Shown: piece by piece, positions 48,764-60,460 of the stretch | Numbering within the stretch: the stretch's first letter is position 1 | How the letters are laid out: each line of letters starts with the position of its first letter | From: Massilia sp. IC2-477 | GTDB lineage: Bacteria; Pseudomonadota; Gammaproteobacteria; Burkholderiales; Burkholderiaceae_D | Assembly (NCBI RefSeq): GCF_020707265.1 | Contig: NZ_JAJFEQ010000008.1 | Coordinates: 208,325 to 272,324, forward strand | Direction: 5' to 3' | DNA length: 64,000 nt | Position numbers and translations under genes: made by a program | The notes under the pieces: model-generated | Seen by the model: only the letters and a program-made list of their open reading frames with translations | The model's database searches: none | What the model was told of the DNA's origin: nothing

Positions 48764-48791
48764 ATTGCGTCAGGGTTACACTTCACGCAAT
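48764..48791. promoter_or_regulatory. conserved dyad and promoter of barrel copy 2
   Basis: ATTGCGT (48764-48770) and ACGCAAT (48785-48791) form a perfect 7-base inverted repeat with a 14-base centre. On the minus strand, TTGCGT-17-CAATAA fits a promoter. It is the counterpart of the dyad at 48010-48037. Confidence 0.6.
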
Positions 48792-48838
48792 TTTTCACTT
48801 GGCATAAAACTGCAAATATTGTTTGCAAATGTAAGAAA

Positions 48839-48848
48839 ATATGCATAT
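48839..48848. promoter_or_regulatory. ATATGCATAT palindrome upstream of barrel copy 2
   Basis: A 10-base perfect palindrome in an AT-rich block, 48 bases upstream of the copy 2 dyad. The surrounding 17 bases match the site at 60416 with one difference. Confidence 0.45.
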
Positions 48849-48889
48849 GACGTTTGCCATGCTAAGGCAGCTGGCAAAGAATATGCGCT

Positions 48890-48922
48890 CAGAATGAAAA
48901 ATGCCGCCTCTCGGGGCGGCAT
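48890..48922 (-). terminator. rho-independent terminator of the bkd operon
   Basis: On the minus strand, ATGCCGCC and GGCGGCAT form an 8-base stem around CCGAGA, followed by TTTTTCATT. It begins 23 bases after the stop of the dihydrolipoyl dehydrogenase gene, the last of the operon. Confidence 0.88.
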
Positions 48923-48944
48923 GGGAAGCGAAGACAGGAATGCC

Positions 48945-50345
<1,401 letters not shown>

Positions 50346-50349
50346 AGCT

Positions 50350-51708
50350 TCACTCCACGAAGATGGTGGCCGGGGTTTCGAGGTAGCCGCGGATCGCCTG
50401 GATGAACTTCGCCGCCACCTGACCGTCGATCACCCGATGGTCGAACGAGGACGACAGATTCATCATCTTGCGCGCCACCATCGCGCCGTCCTTGATGACC
50501 GGACGGTCGACGATGCGGTTGGTGCCGATGATCGCGACTTCCGGACGGTTGATCACCGGGGTGGTGACGATGCCGCCCAGCGGTCCCAGGCTGGTGATGG
50601 TGATGGTCGACCCGGTGAGCTCGTCGCGTGTGGCCTTGCCGGTGCGCGCCGCGTCGGCCAGGCGCGCGACTTCCTGCGCGCTGTCCCACGGGTCGCGCGC
50701 TTCCGCATGGCGCACCACCGGCACCATCAGCCCTGCGTCGGTCTGGGCCGCGATACCCAGATGGACCGGGTCATACTGGGTCAGGATGTTGTTGGCGTCA
50801 TCGAAACGCGCGTTCATCATCGGATATTGGCGCAGCGCCAGCACCACGGCGCGCATCAGCAGCGGCAGGAAGGTCAGCTTGCCGCGCTCGGCGCCGTACC
50901 TGGCGTTGAGCTGGGCGCGCAGCAGCTCCAGTTCGGTGACGTCGATCTCTTCGACATAGGTGAAGTGCGGGATCTGGCGCTTGGCCTCCTGCATCTTCTC
51001 GGCGATCTTGCGGCGCAGGCCGATCACGGGGGCGGCGTGTTCGCCGTCACGCTTCGCGTAGCGGTTGTCGCTGCCACCGCCCTGGCCACCACCACGGCGG
51101 CCAGCCACATGGGCGTCGAGGTCGGCGTGCGTGATGCGGCCGGCCGGACCGGTGCCGTGCACGAACTGGAGCTCGATGCCGAGGTCCCAGGCACGCTGGC
51201 GCACGGCCGGTGCGGCCAGCGGCTTTTCGCCTTCCGCACGCATTGGCGTGGGGCCGTTCTGGTAGCTGCGCTGCTGCGGAGCAGGCGCCTTCGGAGGCGG
51301 CGCAGCAGCTGGTGCAGCCGATTTCGCCGTCGCGCCTTGCTTGGCTTCCGCCTGCGCTACCGCTTCCAGCTGCGGATCGCCGACTTCTTCGGCCGGCGCC
51401 GTGGCTGCGGGCGCCTTGGCCTGCTCTTTTTGCTGCCTGGCTTGCTCGCCTGAATAGTTGCCGGCGCCTTCGACTTCGAGGCGGATCAGCTCCGCGCCCA
51501 CGGCCAGGGCCTGGCCGACTTCGCCGCCCAGGCTGGTGATGGTGCCGGCCACCGGCGACGGGATCTCGACCGTGGCCTTGTCGGTCATGACGTCGGCCAG
51601 TACCTGGTCTTCCTTGACCGTGTCGCCCGGCTTGACGTGCCAGGCGACGACCTCGACCTCGGCGATGCCTTCGCCCAGATCCGGCATCTTGATAACGTGA
51701 ATACCCAT
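50350..51708 (-). CDS. bkdB: branched-chain 2-oxoacid dehydrogenase E2 (dihydrolipoamide acyltransferase)
   Basis: Core acyltransferase of the complex, 452 residues. A single lipoyl domain (1-80) carries the lipoylated Lys44 in [10 protein letters not shown] Gln/Ala/Pro-rich linker is followed by the peripheral-subunit-binding domain (about 165-205, [20 protein letters not shown]) and a Gly-rich hinge ([11 protein letters not shown]). The catalytic domain ends with [11 protein letters not shown], His424 and Asp428. One lipoyl domain and this linker are as in Pseudomonas BkdB. The ATG lies 2 bases after the E1 beta stop. Confidence 0.95.
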   Translation of the reverse strand: MGIHVIKMPDLGEGIAEVEVVAWHVKPGDTVKEDQVLADVMTDKATVEIPSPVAGTITSLGGEVGQALAVGAELIRLEVEGAGNYSGEQARQQKEQAKAPAATAPAEEVGDPQLEAVAQAEAKQGATAKSAAPAAAPPPKAPAPQQRSYQNGPTPMRAEGEKPLAAPAVRQRAWDLGIELQFVHGTGPAGRITHADLDAHVAGRRGGGQGGGSDNRYAKRDGEHAAPVIGLRRKIAEKMQEAKRQIPHFTYVEEIDVTELELLRAQLNARYGAERGKLTFLPLLMRAVVLALRQYPMMNARFDDANNILTQYDPVHLGIAAQTDAGLMVPVVRHAEARDPWDSAQEVARLADAARTGKATRDELTGSTITITSLGPLGGIVTTPVINRPEVAIIGTNRIVDRPVIKDGAMVARKMMNLSSSFDHRVIDGQVAAKFIQAIRGYLETPATIFVE

Positions 51709-51710
51709 GT

Positions 51711-52780
51711 TCAGCGACCCTCCATCGTGCGTTTCAGGGCCGTCGCGACGCGGTCCGGGCCCGGGAAGTATGCCCATTCCTGCGCATGCGGATAGGGGGT
51801 GTCCCAACCGGTGACGCGTTCGATCGGCGCCTCCAGCTGGTAGAAGCAGTGTTCCTGCACCAGGGCCGCCAGTTCGGCGCCGAAGCCGCTGGTACGGGTG
51901 GCTTCGTGCACGATCACGCAGCGGCCCGTCTTCTTGACCGACTCGACGATGGTGTCGAGGTCGAGCGGCCAGATGCTGCGCAGGTCGATGACTTCCGCAT
52001 CGACGCCGCTCTCGCGCGCTGCCGCTTCCGAGACCCACACCATGGTGCCGTAGGCCAGCACGGTGACGTCGCTGCCGGGGCGGACGATGTTGGCCTTGTC
52101 CAGCTCCACCGTGTAGTGACCGGTCGGCACATTGCCCAGCGGGTGGCCGGACCAGGGCACGACCGGACGGTCGTGGTGGCCGTCGAAGGGGCCGTTGTAC
52201 AGGCGCTTCGGTTCCAGGAAGATCACCGGGTCGTCGTTTTCGATCGAGGCGATCAAGAGGCCCTTGGCGTCGTACGGGTTCGACGGCATCACGGTGCGCA
52301 GGCCGCACACGTGGGTGAAGAAGGCTTCCGGACTCTGGCTGTGGGTCTGGCCGCCATAGATGCCGCCGCCGCAGGGCATGCGGATCACCATCGACGAGGT
52401 GAATTCGCCGGCCGAGCGGTAGCGCAGGCGCGCCGCTTCCGACACGATCTGGTCGGTCGCCGGATAAAAATAGTCGGCAAACTGGATCTCGACCACCGGA
52501 CGCAGGCCATAGGCCGCCATGCCCACCGCGGTGCCGACGATGCCGCCTTCGGAAATCGGCGCATCGAATACACGCGACTTGCCGTATTTCGCTTGCAGGC
52601 CATCGGTGACGCGGAACACGCCGCCGAAATAGCCCACGTCCTGGCCGTAGACGACGACATTGCTGTCGCGTTCCATCACCACGTCCATCGCCGAGCGCAG
52701 CGCCTGGATCATGGTCATCGGCATGGTGGCCGCGTCCTTGTCCTTTTCCTGGTCCTTCGTTTGATCATCGCGTGCCATCA

Positions 52781-52781
<1 letters not shown>
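51711..52781 (-). CDS. bkdA2: branched-chain 2-oxoacid dehydrogenase E1 beta
   Basis: Beta subunit of the thiamine-dependent E1, 356 residues. Family motifs are VVVYGQDVGYFGGVFRVTDG, FDAPISEGGIVGTAVGMA, RMPCGGGIYGGQTHSQSPE and AYGTMVWVSE. The last one, with EATRTSGFGAEL, lies in the C-terminal transketolase domain. The start may be either of two adjacent ATG codons (52781 or 52778). The first overlaps the E1 alpha stop by one base, and GGGAG stands just upstream. It acts on the keto acids of valine, leucine and isoleucine, giving precursors for branched-chain fatty acids or energy. Confidence 0.95.
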
Positions 52782-54223
<1,442 letters not shown>

Positions 54224-54245
54224 TCATGCCAGCCCGCAGGGAACC

Positions 54246-55835
54246 ATGAAAAAAACTGTGATCGTCCTGTTCACGCTGATCCTCGTCGCCGCCGGCATCG
54301 GGCTTCCCCTGTGGCTGGCGATCGAGGAATCGGCACGCCAGGCCTTCAAGGCTGAAAGCACGCACGCACTCGGCTATGCGCGCGACGTCGTGCTGCGCGT
54401 GGACGAGACCGGACGCCAGGTACAGGTCGCGGTCCGGCGCCTGGAAGCGCAGGCGGCGCCGCCCTGTTCACCGGCCAGCATCGACCTGATGCGCGACATC
54501 GACCTCGCGTCGACCTATATCCAGGCGGTTGGCTACGTCGAAGGCAGCCGCATGCTGTGTTCGTCGATCGCGGGGCCGGAGCGCATCCTCGAGCTCGGCC
54601 CGCCATCCTATACGAGCTCGGGCGGGGCCCTGGTGCGCAGCGACGTGCGCTTTCCGTTCGCGCCCCAGCACAGCTACGTCGTGCTCCAGTTCGGCCGCTA
54701 TGCCGCCATCCTGCACGGCCGGCTGCTGATCGATACCGCGAAAGGCGAAGCGGACGTGTCGCTGGCCGCGATCTCGGTCGATTACTCCGCGCCCTTGAGC
54801 GCGCGCGGGTATGTCGACCCCACCTGGGTGGCGCGGCTGGGGAACGCGAGGGAAGCAGTGTTTTCGGAAGACGGACACATCGTTGCCGTAGTCCGTTCCA
54901 CTGGATTCCAGGCGGCAGGCATCGCGGCCGTACCGCTGCGTTACCTCGAGGCTCGCTCACACGACTTCGCCATGCGTCTGGTGCCCGCCGGCCTGCTGGC
55001 CGGTATCGTTCTGTCGCTGGCGATCCTGTTCCTGGCGCGCCATCAGATGGCGCTCCCGGCTGCGGTGAAGGCGGCCCTGCGGCGTAAGGAATTCTTCCTC
55101 GAATATCAGCCGGTCGTCGACCTGCGAACCGGCAAGTGGATGGGCGTGGAGGCCCTGGTGCGCTGGCGGCGCCCGACCGGCGAGATCGTGATGCCGGATA
55201 TGTTCATTCCGATCGCCGAACAGCATGAGCTGATCGTGCAACTCACCGAGCAGGTGCTGACCGGCGTCTGCCACGATGCGGGCAGCTACCTGCAGTCCCA
55301 CCCCGACTTCCATGTCGGTATCAACGTTTCCCCGGCCGACTTCCATACGCCGAACTTCATGCACAAGCTGCAGCTGAAGCTGGAGGCGATGCAGGCCCGG
55401 CCCGGCAACCTCATCCTGGAAGTGACCGAGCGCGGCCTGCTGGACCCGGTAGTGGCGCGCGAGACCACTGGTTCCTTGCGGCGCCATGGCTTCGCGGTGG
55501 CGATTGACGACTTCGGCACCGGCTATTCAAGCCTGTCTTACCTCGAATCGCTGGAACTCGACTACCTCAAGATCGATCGTAGCTTCATCGAAGCGATCGG
55601 TACCGGCGCGCCGACCAGCCAGGTGGTCGGCCACATCATCGGCATGGCGAAGGACCTTGGCCTGTGCATGATCGCCGAAGGCGTGGAGAGCCAGGCCCAG
55701 GCCGAGTTCCTGCGCAAGCGCGGCGTGCAGTACGCCCAGGGATGGCTGTTCGGGCGCTCGATGGCTTTCAGCGACATCGTACGCCGTATCGAAGAGATGG
55801 AACAGGAAGCGGGCGCAGTCCAGGTGGCGGGCTAA
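54246..55835 (+). CDS. CSS-motif EAL c-di-GMP phosphodiesterase
   Basis: Inner membrane phosphodiesterase of 529 residues of the PdeC/YjcC type. Membrane helices at about 4-24 and 243-264 flank a periplasmic CSS domain with the motif CSS (105-107) and a second cysteine at Cys74 (APPCSP). These two cysteines form the redox-regulated disulfide in studied relatives. The cytoplasmic EAL domain has VEALVRW (EAL 302-304), EVTERGLL, DDFGTGYSSLSYL, KIDRSFI and AEGVES. Reduction of the disulfide would trigger proteolysis or activation of c-di-GMP breakdown. The start at 54246 begins with a clear signal-anchor helix; the longer frame from 54102 is rejected. Confidence 0.94.
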   Translation: MKKTVIVLFTLILVAAGIGLPLWLAIEESARQAFKAESTHALGYARDVVLRVDETGRQVQVAVRRLEAQAAPPCSPASIDLMRDIDLASTYIQAVGYVEGSRMLCSSIAGPERILELGPPSYTSSGGALVRSDVRFPFAPQHSYVVLQFGRYAAILHGRLLIDTAKGEADVSLAAISVDYSAPLSARGYVDPTWVARLGNAREAVFSEDGHIVAVVRSTGFQAAGIAAVPLRYLEARSHDFAMRLVPAGLLAGIVLSLAILFLARHQMALPAAVKAALRRKEFFLEYQPVVDLRTGKWMGVEALVRWRRPTGEIVMPDMFIPIAEQHELIVQLTEQVLTGVCHDAGSYLQSHPDFHVGINVSPADFHTPNFMHKLQLKLEAMQARPGNLILEVTERGLLDPVVARETTGSLRRHGFAVAIDDFGTGYSSLSYLESLELDYLKIDRSFIEAIGTGAPTSQVVGHIIGMAKDLGLCMIAEGVESQAQAEFLRKRGVQYAQGWLFGRSMAFSDIVRRIEEMEQEAGAVQVAG

Positions 55836-55847
55836 GCCCTGCCGTGC

Positions 55848-56243
55848 TTACTGGATGCGTTGCGCCCCCGCTGGCGGCGCAACCCAGCCGTGCATGCGTT
55901 CCTCATACACCGACACTGTCGGCGCGGGAAAACCCGGGTCGGCGAAGGCGCCGACCGGGATCATGATGAAGTCCGGCAGCGCCTCGGGCTCGTACCAGAC
56001 CGTGGCGCCGCACTGGGGACAGAAGTGAAAGCGGGCGCGGGCGCCCGAGTCGCCGGCCAGCACGAACTCGGTCGAATGCCCCTCGATTCGTACCTGCTCG
56101 CGCAGGAAGCGGGCCTGCTGCGCGAACGGCCCACCGCTGCGGCGCTGGCAGTTCAGGCAGTGGCAGATCGAGATGCGCAGTGGCTCACCGCTTACTTGCG
56201 CGGTGAGCTGGCCGCAGGTGCAGGAGGCATGGCGGGTCGTCAT
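55848..56243 (-). CDS. GFA family zinc protein
   Basis: Protein of 131 residues of the GFA/CENP-V fold, related to glutathione-dependent formaldehyde-activating enzymes. Zinc-binding cysteines are Cys8 and Cys10 (ASCTCGQL), Cys27, Cys29 and Cys32 (SICHCLNCQRRSG) and Cys75 and Cys78 (HFCPQCGATV). The family is broad and most members have no proven activity. The ATG is 4 bases after the stop of the secreted hydrolase gene, so the two are co-transcribed. It ends 12 bases from the EAL gene, convergent. Confidence 0.9.
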   Translation of the reverse strand: MTTRHASCTCGQLTAQVSGEPLRISICHCLNCQRRSGGPFAQQARFLREQVRIEGHSTEFVLAGDSGARARFHFCPQCGATVWYEPEALPDFIMIPVGAFADPGFPAPTVSVYEERMHGWVAPPAGAQRIQ

Positions 56244-56247
56244 GGAC

Positions 56248-58140
56248 CTAGCGTAGCACCGGCAGTTCGATGTAGCTCTGGTTTGCCGCGTCGTGGTGGA
56301 CGGCATTGTCCGCAACCACGCCTTGCTTTTCGCTCTCGTTCGCCCCGCCCGTATTCAGGTTGCGCACGAACTTCGGGAAGTTCGAGGACGTCACCTCGAC
56401 CCGGATCCGGTGTCCGGCGCCGAACTGGATGGCGGTCGCGATCGGGGTCGGGCGGATGGTTACGACCTGGCCCGGCGCGAGCATTTCCGGCTTGTCGAAT
56501 CCGTTGCGGTAGCGGGCGCGGAAGATGGTGTCGCCGATGATCCAGGCGGTGCCGTCCGGTGCGACGTCGACCAGCTTCACGGCGAAGTCGGTGTCCTTGG
56601 CGTTCGACGAGACCTTCAGCACGGCGTCGACGAAGCCGGCCACGCTCACGGGCTTCGGCAGCGGATCGCTGGTGTAGACCAGCACGTCGTTCCTTGCCTC
56701 GACCGCACGCTGGTCGAACGCGCCTGGCACCACGATGCCGCCGTTGCAGCAGTCGCCGCCGCCGACCGTCTGCACCGGATTCATCGGATCGTAGCGGTAA
56801 CGGTCCGCCGCTTCGCCCGCGCCCGGGGCTTCGCTGCTCAGGCGGCCGTCCCCATACAGCGAGTTGGCGCGGCCGCCCGAGCGCAGGTAGAGGCGCATCG
56901 GTTTTGCCGTCTCCGGCGGCCAGGTGCCGGCGCTCTGCCAGCGGTTGGCGCCCATCTCGAAGTAGCGCACATGCGCGGTAGTGGACGGGAAGGCTTTGCT
57001 GTCGCCCTTGAGCCAGCGGTCGAACCAGCCGTAGATGGCGCCGTCGACGTCGAAGCTGGCATTGCCCATCGAGCGCTCGCCGACCGTCATGTCCGGGCCC
57101 AGGCGGGCGTAGGCGCAGTGGGTGTTCGGCGCCACCACGACGTACTGGTTGGCGCTGGCTTCCTTGTCGGTGCCGGCCGCACGCGCGTGGTTGTACAGCT
57201 CGAGATTCGGGCCGATCGACACGTCGTACCAGCTGTTGAACCACAGCGCCGGCACGCCCCAGCCCATGCCTTCGTGGTACAGGCCGCCCTGGCGCCAGGC
57301 CGGGTCGCCTGGCGTGCGCTGGATGAGCTGCTCGAAGGTGCCGGCGGGTTCGCCCAGGGAGCTGAGCAACCCGTCGACCGGCAGGTGCTTGATCTGCTTG
57401 TTCCAGTCGACTTGCGGCTTGCTCGGATTCAGGTCGTTGTAGGCCTCGATGCGTGCGCGCAGCTTGTCGTCGGCAATCGCCGGCAGCTGGGCGCGCAGCG
57501 GATTGTCGACCCCGTAGAGCCAGACGAAGAACAGGTTGCGCGGCACGCCGCCGGTGTACCAGTTGCCCTGTTCCTGGAAGCGTCCGACCTTGCCGATGCC
57601 GGCGCCCGAGGCCATCGGCACCATGGCCGCGTGCGCCGGGTGGTTCAGTCCGGCGAGGGCCAGCTGCCATTCCGCGGATGAGGAGCAGCCGAGGGTGCCG
57701 ACCTTGCCGTTCGACCAGGCTTGCTGGGCGATCCAGGACAGGGTGTCGTAGCCGTCGGTCTGCGGGTTGCCGAGGATTTCCCATTTCCCCTGCGAGAAGT
57801 AACGGCCGCGTTCGTTCTGGACGACGAAGACGTAGCCGCGCTTGACCGACTCCAGCACGTAGCGCTGGGTCGAGCCCTTCAGCTTGCCTTCGTTGTAGGG
57901 CGTCTTCCACAGGATGACCGGCAGCTTGCCCGAGGCATTCTTCGGCAGGTAGATGTCGGTCGACAGTCCCACGCCGTCGCGCATCGGTACCATCACCGAC
58001 AGGCGCGAGGTGGCGATGGCGGCCAGTTCCCTGTCGAGGGCTTCGGCGGAGTACTTGGCATAGTCCTGGGCCGCTGCGATGGACACTGCATCGGCGGAGA
58101 ACAGGGAGAGGGCGACGAGACTGGCGACGATCTTCTTCAA
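56248..58140 (-). CDS. exported CocE/NonD family hydrolase
   Basis: Exported hydrolase of the X-Pro dipeptidyl-peptidase (S15)/CocE family, 630 residues. The signal peptide (about 1-24) ends near IAAAQ. The alpha/beta core has MRDGVGLSTDIYLP, VQNERGRYFSQGKWE (oxyanion Tyr114 region) and the nucleophile elbow GCSSSAEW (Ser153). A jelly-roll C-terminal domain (about 400-630) includes RIRVEVTSSNFPKFVRNLNTG, typical of the family. It may act on acyl esters, peptides or beta-lactam-type amides; the substrate is unknown. It is upstream of the GFA gene in the same operon. Confidence 0.92.
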   Translation of the reverse strand: MKKIVASLVALSLFSADAVSIAAAQDYAKYSAEALDRELAAIATSRLSVMVPMRDGVGLSTDIYLPKNASGKLPVILWKTPYNEGKLKGSTQRYVLESVKRGYVFVVQNERGRYFSQGKWEILGNPQTDGYDTLSWIAQQAWSNGKVGTLGCSSSAEWQLALAGLNHPAHAAMVPMASGAGIGKVGRFQEQGNWYTGGVPRNLFFVWLYGVDNPLRAQLPAIADDKLRARIEAYNDLNPSKPQVDWNKQIKHLPVDGLLSSLGEPAGTFEQLIQRTPGDPAWRQGGLYHEGMGWGVPALWFNSWYDVSIGPNLELYNHARAAGTDKEASANQYVVVAPNTHCAYARLGPDMTVGERSMGNASFDVDGAIYGWFDRWLKGDSKAFPSTTAHVRYFEMGANRWQSAGTWPPETAKPMRLYLRSGGRANSLYGDGRLSSEAPGAGEAADRYRYDPMNPVQTVGGGDCCNGGIVVPGAFDQRAVEARNDVLVYTSDPLPKPVSVAGFVDAVLKVSSNAKDTDFAVKLVDVAPDGTAWIIGDTIFRARYRNGFDKPEMLAPGQVVTIRPTPIATAIQFGAGHRIRVEVTSSNFPKFVRNLNTGGANESEKQGVVADNAVHHDAANQSYIELPVLR

Positions 58141-58274
58141 GGCATTTCCTTCAGCGCGTGGATGGTGTGATGACGGTCGGTAAATACATCGCGGGCCGGA
58201 TCAACACCGGCCCCATCGGCATACTGTAGCAATAGCCCGGCTGTTAAGCCAGCGCGGCACGACTCGGTGCCGGC

Positions 58275-59654
58275 TCAGGCGGATACCGCTGCGGCGGCGG
58301 CACCGCGTTGGCGCAGGCGGTAGCCGACAGCGAGCAGGGCGAGCCAGGCCGGGATCATCCAGACCGACAGCTGCAGGCCAGGCGTCAGGTACATCACCAC
58401 CACGATGCCGGCCAGGAAGGCCAGGCACAGGTAGTTGGTGAAGGGGAAGAACGGGCTGCGGAAGGCGGTCGCCTGGCCGGCAGCCTGCTTGGTGCGGCGA
58501 AAGCGCAGGTGGCTCCAGCACACCATGCCCCAGTTGATGACCAGCGCCGCCACGGCCAGTCCCATCAGCATGCCGAAGGCTTCCTTCGGCAGGAAGTAGT
58601 TGATGCAGATGCAGATGCCGGTTGCGATGGCGGACACACCCAGCGCCGCCAGCGGCACGCCGCGCCGCGACACCTTGAGCAGGGCGCGCGGGGCATTGCC
58701 CTGTTCGGCCAGGCCGAACAGCATGCGGCTGTTGGCGTAGACGCAGCCGTTGTAGACCGACAGCGCGGCCGTCAGCACCACGAGGTTCAGGACGTTGGCC
58801 ACGACATTGCTGTCGAGCGCAGCGAAGATCAGGACGAAGGGACTGCCGCCCGTGACCACCTTCTGCCACGGGTAGAGCATCAGGAGCACGGCCAGCGCGC
58901 CGACATAGAAGATGGCGATGCGCCAGATGGCCTGGTTGATCGCGCGCGGAATGGTGCGGCCCGGGTTATCCGCTTCCGCGGCCGTGATGCCGATCATCTC
59001 CAGGCCGCCGAAGGAGAACATGATGACCGCCATCGACAGCGCCAGGCCGGTGAAGCCGTAGGGGAAGAAGCCGCCATGCTGCCACAGGTTGGCCACGCCG
59101 GCCTGCGGGCCGGCAGTGTCGCTGACCAGGAGGTAGAGGCCGAACACGATCATGCCGACCACGGCCGCCACCTTGATGATCGCGAACCAGAATTCGAGCT
59201 CGCCGAAGGCTTTCACGTTCAGCAGGCTGAGGGCGTTGACGAGGAAGAAGAAGGCAAGCGCCGACATCCAGGTCGGGACCTCGGGGAACCAGTACTGGAC
59301 GTAGATGCCGAGCGCCGAGAGTTCGGCCATGCTGACGAGGATGTACATCACCCAGTAGTTCCAGCCCGAGATGAAGCCGATCATCGGGCTGCCGTATTTG
59401 CTGGCGAAGTAGCCGAAGGAACCGGCGACCGGTTCGTCGACGATCATCTCGCCGAGCTGGCGCATGATCAAAAAGGCGACCAGGCCGGCAAGGGCGTAGC
59501 CGAGCAGGGCGGATGGGCCGGCCTGCTGGATGGTCTGGGCCACGCCCAGGAACAGCCCGGTGCCGATGGCGCCGCCGAGGGCGATCAGCTGGATGTGGCG
59601 GTTCTTGAGCCCGCGCCGGAGTTCGTTGCTGTGTTCTTGCTGAGCGTGTTCCAT
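58275..59654 (-). CDS. amino acid permease (AroP/PheP-like)
   Basis: Inner membrane amino acid:proton symporter of the APC family, 459 residues with twelve helices. LKNRHIQLIALGGAIGTGLFLG and AFLIMRQLGEMIVDEPVAGSF match the AroP/PheP group closely, and VIMFSFGGLEMIGITAAEA is family-specific. The likely substrates are aromatic amino acids. A weak AAGG site stands ahead of the ATG. The 134-base gap to the hydrolase gene holds a hairpin (GGGCCGG/CCGGCCC, 58193-58213) that lacks a T-run, so I cannot call it a terminator with confidence. Confidence 0.92.
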   Translation of the reverse strand: MEHAQQEHSNELRRGLKNRHIQLIALGGAIGTGLFLGVAQTIQQAGPSALLGYALAGLVAFLIMRQLGEMIVDEPVAGSFGYFASKYGSPMIGFISGWNYWVMYILVSMAELSALGIYVQYWFPEVPTWMSALAFFFLVNALSLLNVKAFGELEFWFAIIKVAAVVGMIVFGLYLLVSDTAGPQAGVANLWQHGGFFPYGFTGLALSMAVIMFSFGGLEMIGITAAEADNPGRTIPRAINQAIWRIAIFYVGALAVLLMLYPWQKVVTGGSPFVLIFAALDSNVVANVLNLVVLTAALSVYNGCVYANSRMLFGLAEQGNAPRALLKVSRRGVPLAALGVSAIATGICICINYFLPKEAFGMLMGLAVAALVINWGMVCWSHLRFRRTKQAAGQATAFRSPFFPFTNYLCLAFLAGIVVVMYLTPGLQLSVWMIPAWLALLAVGYRLRQRGAAAAAVSA

Positions 59655-59724
59655 CGTCGGCCTTAAGGTGGTGATACGAAAGTTGCCTTAAAGCCAGCGA
59701 TTCTACTGCAAGGTGGACTGCTTG

Positions 59725-59744
59725 GGACGGCCATTTGGCCGTCC
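59725..59744 (-). terminator. hairpin after the 35-residue ORF
   Basis: GGACGGCC and GGCCGTCC form a perfect 8-base stem with a 4-base loop, starting 5 bases after the miniprotein stop. No T-run follows on either strand, so it may be a processing or stability element rather than a full terminator. Confidence 0.5.
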
Positions 59745-59749
59745 GTGCA

Positions 59750-59857
59750 TCAGTAGCGGCGATAGCCGCCGCGACCCATCGGGTAGCGTTGCGCCATCTT
59801 GCCGCCAAATTTCTTCCAGAGCAGGCCTGCAATGGCCATCATGATCATCTTGCGCAT
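59750..59857 (-). CDS. 35-residue basic miniprotein
   Basis: Small ORF, MRKMIMMAIAGLLWKKFGGK and MAQRYPMGRGGYRRY, with GGGAG seven bases ahead of its ATG. An N-terminal hydrophobic stretch (about 4-13) is followed by a strongly basic Lys/Arg/Gly/Tyr tail. This suggests a membrane-interacting or nucleic-acid-binding miniprotein. It lies between the permease and the four-helix membrane protein genes with a hairpin on either side, so it may have its own transcript. It is not a family I recognise. Confidence 0.55.
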   Translation of the reverse strand: MRKMIMMAIAGLLWKKFGGKMAQRYPMGRGGYRRY

Positions 59858-59874
59858 GCTGTTCTCCCATTCGT

Positions 59875-59897
59875 GAAAAGGGCGGGAATACTCCCGC
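59875..59897 (-). terminator. terminator or leader hairpin upstream of the miniprotein
   Basis: On the minus strand, GCGGGA and TCCCGC form a 6-base stem with a 4-base loop, followed by CCTTTTC. It can end the transcript of the four-helix protein gene (stop 59969) and lies about 20 bases before the miniprotein ATG. Confidence 0.5.
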
Positions 59898-59968
59898 GGC
59901 CGCGCGGCGCGCGGCGTTGAGGCCACCTTATCAAAAACCCGGCGGACGGGGCGCAGGCCTCGTGCGCT

Positions 59969-60334
59969 TCAGCCAGGCATGGCGAAGAAGGCCACGCCGC
60001 CGACAACGGTGGCGCCCAGCATCAGCAGCACGAACCCCGACATGCGGGCCAGGGAAGCGAGGCGCGCGCCTTTCGGGCGGCTGCGCAGCAGGTAGAGCGG
60101 AATAGCGAGTGGAGAGACGGCGACAACGGCCGAGCTCATCCAGCGCGAGCGCCGGAAGCGGCGCGCTTCGCTGTCGAGGCGGTACCAGTAGAAAGGCAGG
60201 AAGTTCGACAGCAGGGCCGACACGATCGCCCACCAGGAAGGCATGCGCATGTGCGCGGCGTCGTACATGGCCTGGGTGAGGCCGCAGGCAAACATCAGCG
60301 CGAGCAGCGCCAGCAGGGTGTTCTTGGGTGTCAT
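59969..60334 (-). CDS. four-helix inner membrane protein, unknown function
   Basis: Membrane protein of 121 residues with about four hydrophobic segments: NTLLALLALMFACGLTQAMY, SWWAIVSALLSNFLPFYWY, SSAVVAVSPLAIPLYLL and SGFVLLMLGATVVGGVAFF. Arg-rich loops (DSEARRFRRSRW, RSRPKGAR) face the cytoplasm. No family is recognised. The ATG at 60334 lacks a clear ribosome binding site, and a longer frame from 60445 looks non-coding. The AT-rich region with an ATATGCATAT palindrome lies about 80-90 bases upstream and may be its promoter. Confidence 0.72.
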   Translation of the reverse strand: MTPKNTLLALLALMFACGLTQAMYDAAHMRMPSWWAIVSALLSNFLPFYWYRLDSEARRFRRSRWMSSAVVAVSPLAIPLYLLRSRPKGARLASLARMSGFVLLMLGATVVGGVAFFAMPG

Positions 60335-60415
60335 TGGGTGCAAGCGAAAGCAAGGCGGCGAGAATACCACCGGCCCCGGGGCACGAAATTCAACAAAACT
60401 CACGAAGCGGGTGAA

Positions 60416-60425
60416 ATATGCATAT
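60416..60425. promoter_or_regulatory. ATATGCATAT palindrome upstream of the four-helix protein
   Basis: A 10-base palindrome. Its wider context on the minus strand (ACGACATATGCATATTT) matches that upstream of barrel copy 2 at 48839 (ACGTCATATGCATATTT) at 16 of 17 positions. Shared regulation is possible. Confidence 0.45.
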
Positions 60426-60460
60426 GTCGTGAAGCTTATGCACAAGGGGTAGCGACGCGC

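Noticed and set aside
58193..58213. Hairpin GGGCCGG/CCGGCCC as a terminator of the permease gene
   Set aside because: The stem is perfect, but no T-run follows on either strand and it lies about 60 bases after the stop.
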